Below are positions 55,657 to 64,000 of a stretch of DNA of 64,000 nucleotides, piece by piece; within the stretch, counting starts at the first letter, position 1; each line of letters begins with the position of its first letter. The stretch covers positions 496,001-560,000 of the forward strand of contig NZ_AZAJ01000001.1 of the NCBI RefSeq assembly GCF_000504205.1. The letters are read 5' to 3'. Source of the DNA: Methanolobus tindarius DSM 2278. Lineage in GTDB: Archaea > Halobacteriota > Methanosarcinia > Methanosarcinales > Methanosarcinaceae. The notes under the pieces are model-generated. The model saw only the letters and a program-made list of their open reading frames with translations. It was not told the DNA's origin and ran no database searches. The position numbers were made by a program, and so were the translations under genes.

Positions 55657-56118
55657 CTATTCGATGAGTATCTTTTTATTTTCTTCAATCTGCATTTTTG
55701 GCAACGTAACGCTAAGCACACCATTATCTAATTTTGCCCTGGCACCTTCAGCAGAAACTGTGCCTGGTAAGCTCACAGTCCTTGAGAATGAACTGTATGT
55801 TCTTTCTCTTCTAAGGTAACCTTCTTCTTTTTCCTCGGTGCTTGAATTGCGTTTTGCAGATATTGTCAGCATATTATCACTGACATCAAGGTCAACATCA
55901 CCTTTCTCAACTTCCGGGAGATCGGTGGTCACAATTAATTCGGAACCTTCATCCTTTACATCCACAAGTGGTGCAAGTATTCCGGCTTCTGACCATCTGT
56001 CCCCGAAACTTCTCTCTTTAAACATGTTGTTTAACATGTCCTGCATCTGCACAATCTCTTCCATTGGATTCCATAATCCTCCCCTTGCAGGTGTCACTTT
56101 TGTCAGACCAAATCTCAT
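55657..56118 (-). CDS. hsp20: Small heat-shock protein (Hsp20/alpha-crystallin)
   Basis: 153 residues. The alpha-crystallin core is clear: VDVKDEGSELIVTTDLPEVEKGDVDLDVSDNML and TYSSFSRTVSLPGTVSAEGARAKLDNGVLSVTLPK, followed by the I-x-I-like tail. The N-terminus contains NPMEEIVQMQDMLNNMF, typical of bacterial and archaeal Hsp20. It holds unfolding proteins for ClpB/GroEL. SD AGGAG lies 7 nt before the ATG. It is transcribed with or beside groEL and clpB. Confidence 0.95.
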   Translation of the reverse strand: MRFGLTKVTPARGGLWNPMEEIVQMQDMLNNMFKERSFGDRWSEAGILAPLVDVKDEGSELIVTTDLPEVEKGDVDLDVSDNMLTISAKRNSSTEEKEEGYLRRERTYSSFSRTVSLPGTVSAEGARAKLDNGVLSVTLPKMQIEENKKILIE

Positions 56119-56268
56119 ACTATAACTCCTTTTATCTCATGGATATTTTGCTGTTCTTTGTTCGTCCGGCTGTACAATCTTTTTTTTAAATTGCTATGAA
56201 TTATAATCAAATTTGAAATGTCTGTTCTTCACCTCTTATTTTCTTTTGTGGATATTTGTTGAATGAAT

Positions 56269-56296
56269 AAAGATAAGAAAGTAAAGATAAGAAAGT
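56269..56296. repeat. Perfect 14-nt tandem duplication between hsp20 and groEL
   Basis: AAAGATAAGAAAGT is present twice in a row at 56269-56282 and 56283-56296. It lies in the groEL 3' trailer, read on the minus strand as T-rich DNA that could help termination. Confidence 0.7.
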
Positions 56297-56306
56297 AAAA
56301 TAAGAG

Positions 56307-57931
<1,625 letters not shown>

Positions 57932-57949
57932 TCAGTTCCTTAATCTTAC

Positions 57950-58225
57950 TTATTCCTCAACTACTGCTAAGACATCCTTGAAATCAATGAACATGTGAAG
58001 TTCACCGTCAAGGTCAATCTCGTCACTCTTATAACCGCCGTAAATCACATGTTCACCGGCTTTTAATGGAAGTTCTTTGCCATCCTCATAGGCTCCCACA
58101 GCAACTATGATTCCTTCTTTTTTCTCTTCCTGTGCGGAGTCAGGGATGTAAATTCCACTTTCAGTGACTTCTGCCTTTTTGACAGATTTGATTAAGACTC
58201 TCTCACCAATAGGCCTGATAATCAT
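57950..58225 (-). CDS. groES: GroES co-chaperonin
   Basis: 91 residues. Key segments are IRPIGERVLIKSVKKAE at the start, the mobile-loop region near 17-30 (ESGIYIPDSAQEEKKEG), VIYGGYKSDEIDLDGE and FIDFKDVLAVVEE. It caps GroEL. Minus-strand promoter AAAAGATTTAAATAGG lies at 58299-58311, putting the transcription start about 40 nt before the ATG. GGAGGAAAATAAACG supplies the ribosome-binding site. First gene of the groES-groEL operon. Confidence 0.96.
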   Translation of the reverse strand: MIIRPIGERVLIKSVKKAEVTESGIYIPDSAQEEKKEGIIVAVGAYEDGKELPLKAGEHVIYGGYKSDEIDLDGELHMFIDFKDVLAVVEE

Positions 58226-58293
58226 CGTTTATTTTCCTCCAATTATCATCTGACCGGAAACGTTCCGATCAACTGAGCAATTATATTGCATGA

Positions 58294-58380
58294 CTCCTAT
58301 TTAAATCTTTTGCAAAAAATAGCTTTTTTATCACTTTTATCGAAATGATATCGATTTTATACAGATAAACTTATATAGAT
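58294..58380. promoter_or_regulatory. Divergent groES / HTH promoter region with inverted repeat
   Basis: The groES TATA/BRE lies at 58294-58311 on the minus strand. An inverted repeat ATCGA (58339-58343)/TCGAT (58351-58355) with a 7-nt spacer lies in the middle. The plus-strand TATA box TTATATAG (58371-58378) puts the start of the HTH mRNA at or beside its ATG (58402), so that transcript is probably leaderless. Confidence 0.45.
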
Positions 58381-58401
58381 GCTATAAGATAGAATAATCC
58401 T

Positions 58402-58812
58402 ATGCCACAACAGATAATCCTGATAAACCTGGAAAAACCCAGAGAAAAGAAGCTGGAAGAAGATATTCGCTGGTTCTGTAACAGTTTCGGATTATCTTCC
58501 GGAAGAGATACGGAAAATCTTGCTACACAAATAGTCCATGATCTTCTTCAACAACTGGCAGAAAACCAGGATAAAATATCATCAGACATCATAGCTAAGA
58601 GCATTGAAGTAAACCAGTCCAGAGTGAATCATCACATAAGGAACCTTATAAACTCAGGCCTGATATACAGGGAAAAAAGAGGACTGTACATCCGCGGAGG
58701 AAGTCTTAAGGCTGCAGTACAGGAAATGAGAAAAGATTCCGACCGTATTTTCCAGGAACTTGAAGAAATAGCCGAAGAAATAGATGAGCAGATGGGTCTG
58801 AAAAACAGATAA
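58402..58812 (+). CDS. Winged-helix protein divergent from groES, possible heat-shock regulator
   Basis: 136 residues. Helix-turn-helix core at about residues 55-95: DIIAKSIEVNQSRVNHHIRNLINSGLIYREKRGLYIRGG, with a beta wing at GLYIRGG. The N-terminal 50 residues form helices (EEDIRWFCNSFGLSSG), and the C-terminal 40 are coiled (FQELEEIAEEIDEQMGL) and may dimerise. The family is not identified. Divergent placement next to groESL suggests it controls the chaperone genes or itself; no experimental basis is available here. Confidence 0.8.
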   Translation: MPQQIILINLEKPREKKLEEDIRWFCNSFGLSSGRDTENLATQIVHDLLQQLAENQDKISSDIIAKSIEVNQSRVNHHIRNLINSGLIYREKRGLYIRGGSLKAAVQEMRKDSDRIFQELEEIAEEIDEQMGLKNR

Positions 58813-59006
58813 TCACCCTCACCATTTTTGAAGTTTTTTGCCACCGTAGAGATCATGTGTATAGACTGACAGAAACATTGCTTTTTTAGGAAAAATCGTA
58901 ATGTATAAACAAAGCAACCATCCATCAGCACTAAACAAAGGATAATGAAATCATACGCTAAATATGACAGATTCCTTCGATTTCATCCTGAAAACGATTC
59001 CGGTTT

Positions 59007-59840
59007 TTACTCATGCCTGTCGTGAACCCAGAAATCACCTTCAATTGTGAACTCCTTCTTCCATATTGGCACATCTTCTTTTATGCGTTCAAGTGAATCA
59101 ATCAGCGTCTGGAAAAGCTCCTGCCTGTGAGCAGCAGCCACGACTATGTAAACAATATCCTCACCCGATTTTATCAATCCGGTTTTGTGATGGATTAATA
59201 CATCTATGATATTGTCCTTTGCTTTCATGTCAAGACAGATCTTTTCAATTGCCCTGTCCGCAACACCTTCGTATTTCTCAAAATCTATGGCAGTGGTTTC
59301 AACATTATCATTTATTCGCCTGACAATTCCCGTGAAAGTTGCTATCCCACCTGAAAGACGAATATCGGGATTTGAACGCACCTTCCTGATGAGAGAGTCA
59401 AGAGTTACCCATTCAGGCTGATCATGAATCAGTTCAACAAGAGCACCTATGTCCCAGTCTGCTTTTACAGGCAGTTGGACAATTATATTGGAAATTTCAT
59501 CCGGAGCCTCGGGCTCGCCAAGGAAAATCTTTGGAAGGTCACTGTTTTTTGCACCCTCGACTATCGCAAAGTCTGCTCCGTTGTCTGCAAGAGAGTCCAG
59601 GGCATCTTCAAGAGTTGGATCACGCTTTATGGTTACAAGCTCTGTGTCAGTTATTGCTGCAACCAGATAGGCACCTGCATCGAAATGCTTACCGGTGTCA
59701 GTATCCTGTGGATTGAAACGATGATGCAACATCTGTTTTACAGTACCTACTTTCCCTTGTTCGCAAAGAGCTTCCACAAGGCGGGTGACCAGCGTTGTTT
59801 TGCCTGAATTCTTGTATCCTGCAACACAAATGACTTTCAT
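59007..59840 (-). CDS. MobB-MoaE fusion protein
   Basis: 277 residues. Residues 1-150 are MobB-like: VAGYKNSGKTTLVTRLVEAL (P-loop), GTVKQMLHHRFN and GADFAIVEGAKNSDLP. The rest is MoaE: FTGIVRRINDNVETTAIDFEKYEGVA, IHHKTGLIKSGEDIVYIVVAAAHR, and catalytic-lysine region VPIWKKEFT. MobB assists nucleotide attachment and MoaE makes molybdopterin with MoaD. The fusion links early and late cofactor steps and would serve Fwd. Comparable fusions occur in other methanogens, but their rate of occurrence I cannot state. Confidence 0.92.
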   Translation of the reverse strand: MKVICVAGYKNSGKTTLVTRLVEALCEQGKVGTVKQMLHHRFNPQDTDTGKHFDAGAYLVAAITDTELVTIKRDPTLEDALDSLADNGADFAIVEGAKNSDLPKIFLGEPEAPDEISNIIVQLPVKADWDIGALVELIHDQPEWVTLDSLIRKVRSNPDIRLSGGIATFTGIVRRINDNVETTAIDFEKYEGVADRAIEKICLDMKAKDNIIDVLIHHKTGLIKSGEDIVYIVVAAAHRQELFQTLIDSLERIKEDVPIWKKEFTIEGDFWVHDRHE

Positions 59841-59984
59841 AAATGGATTTATGGAGAGTCATTCTATAAGTACACAGCGCAAACAGAAGCCAGCACATTC
59901 ATATTAATTATTTTTTAGATTAAGGGTAAATTATAATAGACTAATTACGATTAATTTATATCCTTGGATTTACTAGCCATTGCA

Positions 59985-60674
59985 ATGAGTGAGTACAAGA
60001 TAAGTATCCATGATATGCCAATGGATGAAAGGCCCAGGGAAAGACTGTTGAAATACGGCCCTGAAGCTCTTTCAAATGCAGAACTGCTTGCAATTGTCCT
60101 GAGAACAGGTTCGCAAAAAGAGAATGTTGTGAATATGTGCAGCCGTATTTTCTCAGAATACAACATCAAACAGCTCAGTCAGGCTAACATCGCAAATCTC
60201 ACAAAGATACATGGCATTGGTACTGCTAAGGCGGCACAAATAGCTGCAATCTTTGAACTTGCCCGCAAACTGGAAGGATTTTCCGATGATCCGAAAAGAA
60301 AGATAAGATCACCGGCAGATGTCTATTCTATACTTTACCCGGGAATGCGTGAACACAAAAGGGAAAGACTTGTGGCGCTTTTACTTGATACAAAAAACCA
60401 GATAATACGTGAGGAACTAATTTCCATCGGCAGCCTGAACGCAAATATTGTTCACCCAAGAGAAGTTTTCAAGGCAGCACTTATGGAATCCTGTGCTTCA
60501 GTAATCCTCTCACATAATCACCCTTCCGGCGATCCAACACCAAGCAGGGAAGATATTGCAGTTACTGAGAAACTTGTGGAAGGCGGCAAGCTGCTTGGAA
60601 TCGACGTACTGGATCATGTGGTTATCGGAGATGGCAGGTATGTCAGTTTGAAAGATGAAGGATATGTGAGATGA
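59985..60674 (+). CDS. radC: RadC/JAMM-domain protein
   Basis: 229 residues from ATG 59985; a TTG seven codons earlier is less likely. An N-terminal helix-hairpin-helix (TKIHGIGTAKAAQIAAIFELARK) precedes a JAMM deubiquitinase-like metal site LSHNHPSGDPTPSREDI near residue 168. The family is common in bacteria and was once tied to repair, but its role is unsettled. It lies between MobB-MoaE and Mmp11 without operon linkage. The AATTTATAT TATA box lies about 30 nt before the ATG, so the leader is very short. Confidence 0.9.
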   Translation: MSEYKISIHDMPMDERPRERLLKYGPEALSNAELLAIVLRTGSQKENVVNMCSRIFSEYNIKQLSQANIANLTKIHGIGTAKAAQIAAIFELARKLEGFSDDPKRKIRSPADVYSILYPGMREHKRERLVALLLDTKNQIIREELISIGSLNANIVHPREVFKAALMESCASVILSHNHPSGDPTPSREDIAVTEKLVEGGKLLGIDVLDHVVIGDGRYVSLKDEGYVR

Positions 60675-60746
60675 AATCTCTTACCATTCAGAAGACCACC
60701 CTGACAAACAAAACATTTAAGGTATTGACTTGCATTTAAGTCCCAA

Positions 60747-61658
60747 ATGAAAGAGATTGAACTTAATGACCCCTACATCACTCCATACAGGGGTATATAT
60801 GCAATATGCGACAGTAAAAACGAATATGCTGAGATCATCGAGCATACGAACTGTTATGGCGGTGCTGCATGGTCTAAGTTCCATTATTCTCACTCGCCGC
60901 TAATCCTTAACACACGTTCCATTGGGAACATGATCCGATACAAAGTAAAGACAGGCAAATCACCTCTTGAGCTAAAACCATCCACTGCAGCTGCAGGAAT
61001 TGAATCTGTTATCGTGGAAGGAGATGAGGTTCATATAACATACGCAGGACTTGGAGGAGGAGGCGTAGGTGCCACAAAATGCAGGGCATTTGCTGAGGGC
61101 GTGCTTCGCTGCAACTACACTGAATCCGGTGGTGGGCGTGCTGCAAAAGGCACCATCGTAGTTCCAAGAAGAGAAAGAGTACTAATTGGAATTGATGATA
61201 CCGACACCAAAGAAGAAGGTGCAACATGGACATTGACTCACAACATGGCAAAAGCACTTGACTGCAATGAGTCTATTTACCTGTCACACTCACTTGTACA
61301 GCTTTTCCCGGTATCTGCAAGGACACAAAACTGCGTATCCACAGTACTTGAATTTGGATGTGTAAGTGAAAATGCAAAACAGGAGCTGCTTGAAAGCGTA
61401 AAGGCAGCCCTCCTGAAATACAGCGTATCCGATGAGACGGGAATGGTAGTGCTTTCTGAGTTTGAGGCAAAGAAAATCAACGAATACAGCACAAAATGCC
61501 GAAGTGGAGAGCTTACAAAGGAATATGCTCTTGAGTACGCGAAAGACAAAAATGTCGATGTCTGGCTTGATGGTAATGGAGTTATTGGTGCACTTGCAGC
61601 GCTTGCATGGTTTGCACAACCTGATGATTCAGTTAAACTGAAAGCTCAGATCGAATAA
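60747..61658 (+). CDS. Methanogenesis marker protein 11
   Basis: 303 residues. The motif VLIGIDDTDTKEEGATWTLTHNMAKAL near residues 147-173 is the DDTDT element seen in TiaS-like ATP-dependent enzymes and in methanogenesis marker 11. YGGAAWSKFHYSHSPLILNTRS, TYAGLGGGGVGATKCRAFAEGVLRC and SLVQLFPVSARTQNC support the assignment. The function is unknown; a nucleotide-dependent, perhaps tRNA- or cofactor-related ligase is possible. The IorA-like gene begins 15 nt after its stop, so both are likely one transcript. Confidence 0.9.
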   Translation: MKEIELNDPYITPYRGIYAICDSKNEYAEIIEHTNCYGGAAWSKFHYSHSPLILNTRSIGNMIRYKVKTGKSPLELKPSTAAAGIESVIVEGDEVHITYAGLGGGGVGATKCRAFAEGVLRCNYTESGGGRAAKGTIVVPRRERVLIGIDDTDTKEEGATWTLTHNMAKALDCNESIYLSHSLVQLFPVSARTQNCVSTVLEFGCVSENAKQELLESVKAALLKYSVSDETGMVVLSEFEAKKINEYSTKCRSGELTKEYALEYAKDKNVDVWLDGNGVIGALAALAWFAQPDDSVKLKAQIE

Positions 61659-61673
61659 ACAAGTAATCAAATT

Positions 61674-63233
61674 ATGACTAACACAGAGGATATAACCGGC
61701 CTTGAAGCAATTTACCTTGCAGCAATTGATAGCAATGTAAAGTTCATTACTGCTGTAGCCGGATATCCCATGACTGCAGTTGCAGACCACTTTTTTGAGA
61801 ATAAGAATTCCAGCAACTGCAACGAATGTAATAATTACGACATCCACTGGTTCACCAATGAAAAAGCTGCTCTTGAAGCAGCGTTAGGTGCATCGGTAAC
61901 AGGACGTCGTTCCATTGTAATGGTCAAACATGTTGGAATGAATGTACTTTCAGACCCCCTGATGACAGCAATGATGCACACAATAGGTTCGGGACTTGTG
62001 ATACTTGCCGGCGATGATCCGGGAGCAAAAGCATCACAGAACGAGCAGGATTCAAGGTTCTACGGAGCAATTTCCGAGACTGCCGTTTTTGATCCTTCTA
62101 CACCTCAAAATACTTACGATTCGCTTAGCCGGGCTTTTGAACTTTCAGAAGAAGCAAAGGTTCCTGTTATTATGAGAATAACTGACCGGCTGGAAAAGGA
62201 AAGACAGAAAATCAGCAGATCACGGATAAACTCAAAAACAAACGTGAAAGAAAAGGTTCTTGACAGAAGCATCTGGAAGCTTACTATGCACGGCAAGCAC
62301 CAGAGATTCCATATTGAATCAGAACCCATCCTTATTCATGAATCAGAGAACTCGCGTTTCAACCACATAGCAATCAATGGAGACAAGGTTGGAATAGTAT
62401 CATCTGGATATCCATCATTTATTGTGGACAAGATTCTATCCACACAACTAGTTTATTCTTCTTATTCACACCTGAGTCTTGGAATGGTTTCACCTTTCCC
62501 GGAAAAACTTGTAAAAAGTTTCATAGAACAACATGAACACATCCTTGTTGTTGAAGAGAGTGAAACCTTCATAGAAACACATATCAGCACCTGTTGTGAA
62601 AAAGTTCTTGGAAAAAGAACAGGCCACCTTCCTTTCAGCATGGTTGAAAAAGAACATGTTGATTTTGCTTTTGAGAACATCGATAAAGATGAAGTCTCAG
62701 AGTACACGGATGTACAGACAATTCTCAGCAGAGGTTCAAAACCTATTTGCAGTGATTGTCCTTTTATGCCACTCTATAATGTGTTACATGATATCCGTCC
62801 TGTTGCAGGAGACATGGGATGCTCCATACGTACAGCACCCGATCCATTAAATGCAGTCAATACAGGATTTGCACTTGGTGGTGCAATATCAACTGCCTGT
62901 GGATTCCCGGGGAAAGGCATAGCCGTGATTGGAGATTTCGGACTTGCACATTCCGGCATAATTGGACTGATAAACGCAGTTGAAAATGGTTTTGACATTC
63001 TTGCCATCATACTTCAGAATGATGTTGCTGCAATGACAGGCGGACAGGGTGCACCTGACCTGAAAAAAGTTGTAAAAGCACTTGTACCGGACACAACCTG
63101 TATCAATATCGATGAGCTTCTTGATTCAGAAGGAAAAGATGCCTGTTCTGAATATATTAAAAATATAATTCAGGCAAAAATAGAAGACAAAGGCGTTTCT
63201 GTAATCTACATCGAAGGCCAGTGTACAAAATAA
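61674..63233 (+). CDS. IorA-like TPP-dependent protein, no ferredoxin domain
   Basis: 519 residues in indolepyruvate:ferredoxin oxidoreductase alpha order. A pyrimidine domain (GLEAIYLAAIDSNVKFITAVAGYPMTA, KAALEAALGASVTGRRSIVMVKHVGMN, ETAVFDPSTPQNTYDSLSRAFELSEEAKVPVIMR) is followed by a TPP domain (VIGDFGLAHSGIIGLINAVENG, ILQNDVAAMTGGQGAP). The GD-F and QND forms differ slightly from the usual IorA GDS and LDN. The C-terminal Fe-S module of IorA is missing. It lies between Mmp11 and Mmp12, which suggests a methanogen-specific task; the substrate is unknown. Confidence 0.85.
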   Translation: MTNTEDITGLEAIYLAAIDSNVKFITAVAGYPMTAVADHFFENKNSSNCNECNNYDIHWFTNEKAALEAALGASVTGRRSIVMVKHVGMNVLSDPLMTAMMHTIGSGLVILAGDDPGAKASQNEQDSRFYGAISETAVFDPSTPQNTYDSLSRAFELSEEAKVPVIMRITDRLEKERQKISRSRINSKTNVKEKVLDRSIWKLTMHGKHQRFHIESEPILIHESENSRFNHIAINGDKVGIVSSGYPSFIVDKILSTQLVYSSYSHLSLGMVSPFPEKLVKSFIEQHEHILVVEESETFIETHISTCCEKVLGKRTGHLPFSMVEKEHVDFAFENIDKDEVSEYTDVQTILSRGSKPICSDCPFMPLYNVLHDIRPVAGDMGCSIRTAPDPLNAVNTGFALGGAISTACGFPGKGIAVIGDFGLAHSGIIGLINAVENGFDILAIILQNDVAAMTGGQGAPDLKKVVKALVPDTTCINIDELLDSEGKDACSEYIKNIIQAKIEDKGVSVIYIEGQCTK

Positions 63234-63253
63234 CGATAATAATAGTAATAACT

Positions 63254-63345
63254 GAGTAACAACTACTGTTTGATGTTTCAAATTTGTTGTTTAAAACTTG
63301 CTGTTTGAAATTTATCGTTTTATGTTTATAATTTTAAATTTGAAA
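63254..63345. repeat. Degenerate TGTTT(G/A)A-type repeats between convergent genes
   Basis: The run has CTGTTTGATGTTTCAAATT, TGTTGTTTAAAACTTG, CTGTTTGAAATTTAT and GTTTTATGTTTATAA units, imperfect and about 14-18 nt long. It separates the IorA-like stop from the Mmp12 stop. The T-rich runs on both strands could aid termination of both genes. Confidence 0.4.
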
Positions 63346-63368
63346 TACCAAACAAAACTGATTCTCGC

Positions 63369-64000
63369 TTATTCCGATTCATAAGTGAAATTGACTTTCA
63401 GACCCAGAATTTCACTTGAACCCAAATGGATATCTCTTGCGATTTCAGCACATCCTATGGCTGCACTCCACCTGTCAAGAACATGAACCTTTATCCCGAG
63501 GTGAGATTCTATCTTCTTTACAACTTCAGGAACTTCTCCAACAGACCCTTCAATGACAACTTCACCTTCAGAACCATAGTCCTTCATCAGAAGCTGCATA
63601 CCGGCAATTTCCATGGCGGCAAAAAGTGCGATACTGTCAATAGCCAGCACAGCCTGGGAATTTCCATCTTTAGCAGCTTTTATGAGTTCGTGCCTGTCTG
63701 AGAACGAAGTATGTTTAAGGACACCGGAATTTACAAATGCCTCATTAGCACTTATCCTGCCAGCATCGACATCCCTGAGAGCCTGGACATCCAGAGGACC
63801 ATGCTGAAGTCCCGGAGCAAATATACATGCATCTATAGCACCTATAAGTTTTCCATTTGCAACCGCCACAGTAACAGTATTTGAACTAATATCGGAAAGT
63901 ACAAAGTCACTGAATCCAAGTGCGAATGCATGATAAGCAATACCTATTTTTTCAGGACTTGTGGAGTGTGAAAAAATATTGAGACGAGGATCTGTGTCGC
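63369..64000 (-). CDS. Methanogenesis marker protein 12 (5' end beyond window)
   Basis: The frame is open to the right edge, so 210 residues of the C-terminal part are seen; the GTG at 63869 is internal. IDACIFAPGLQHGPLDVQALRDVDAG and GSSEILGLKVNF match the ASKHA (actin-like ATPase) protein Mmp12. AIDSIALFAAMEIAGMQLLM and EVVIEGSVGEVPEVVKKIE are also typical. The function is not known. It is convergent with the IorA-like and Mmp11 genes. Confidence 0.9.
   Translation of the reverse strand, partial: DTDPRLNIFSHSTSPEKIGIAYHAFALGFSDFVLSDISSNTVTVAVANGKLIGAIDACIFAPGLQHGPLDVQALRDVDAGRISANEAFVNSGVLKHTSFSDRHELIKAAKDGNSQAVLAIDSIALFAAMEIAGMQLLMKDYGSEGEVVIEGSVGEVPEVVKKIESHLGIKVHVLDRWSAAIGCAEIARDIHLGSSEILGLKVNFTYESE

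Overview
The window is archaeal and comes from a methylotrophic-type methanogen of the Methanosarcinales. It carries a formylmethanofuran dehydrogenase operon, methanogenesis marker proteins 11 and 12, archaeal L21e/L37e, Rpb4-type RpoF, Pus10/TrmY, PGF-pre-PGF surface proteins, and archaeal TATA boxes with TTATATA-like cores. The combination of bacterial-type GroEL/GroES and ClpB with COG1361, TrmB and DUF169 proteins fits Methanosarcinaceae (Methanolobus, Methanococcoides or Methanomethylovorans-like). The genus is inference. No insertion sequence, CRISPR array, rRNA or phage gene was seen.

Region by region: 1-4.8 kb holds thi4 (cut by the edge), tRNA-His, an LSm-L37e-purF run and a thiD-thiN fusion. 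4.9-11.2 kb is an information-processing block on the + strand: DEAD helicase, TrmY, Pus10, L21e, RpoF, DUF655, RsmA/KsgA and an NPPY methyltransferase. 11.3-18.7 kb has a multi-PAS histidine kinase, 2-oxoacid:ferredoxin oxidoreductase (korAB), a KaiC-like ATPase and a response regulator. 18.7-21.1 kb holds purE, chorismate mutase, archaeal shikimate kinase and an unknown protein. 21.2-27.8 kb is the fwdFACDB-fdhD operon behind a leader of about 390 nt.

27.8-34.9 kb is the most unusual part: a four-gene minus-strand operon with a secreted/membrane-anchored protein, a 1049-residue tubulin-like protein with the GGGTGSG loop and a large coiled-coil insert, a polytopic membrane GTPase, and a single-span protein with an external tail packed with N-glycosylation sequons. 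It looks like a membrane-attached tubulin-like GTPase machine of unknown function and is the best candidate for an undescribed system.

35.3-43.1 kb is a metal/cofactor island: two tandem short CbiX/CfbA chelatases, two G3E (CobW-like) GTPases, one extremely His-rich, two DUF169 proteins, DUF1847, a metallo-beta-lactamase-fold protein and a radical SAM protein. 43.3-52.7 kb is an envelope cluster: an RND/MMPL exporter, two COG1361 membrane proteins, a TrmB-type regulator, a PGF-pre-PGF surface protein and an AI-2E-type permease in one operon, facing a second TrmB-type regulator. 52.9-58.8 kb is a bacterial-type chaperone cluster (groES, groEL, hsp20, clpB) with a divergent HTH protein. 59-64 kb has a MobB-MoaE fusion, RadC, Mmp11, an IorA-like TPP enzyme and the 3' part of mmp12.

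Working together: Fwd needs a W/Mo-pterin cofactor, and the window supplies FdhD (cofactor sulfuration) in the same operon and MobB-MoaE elsewhere. CbiX/CfbA and G3E proteins point to Co/Ni tetrapyrrole supply (corrinoid, F430), again serving methanogenesis.
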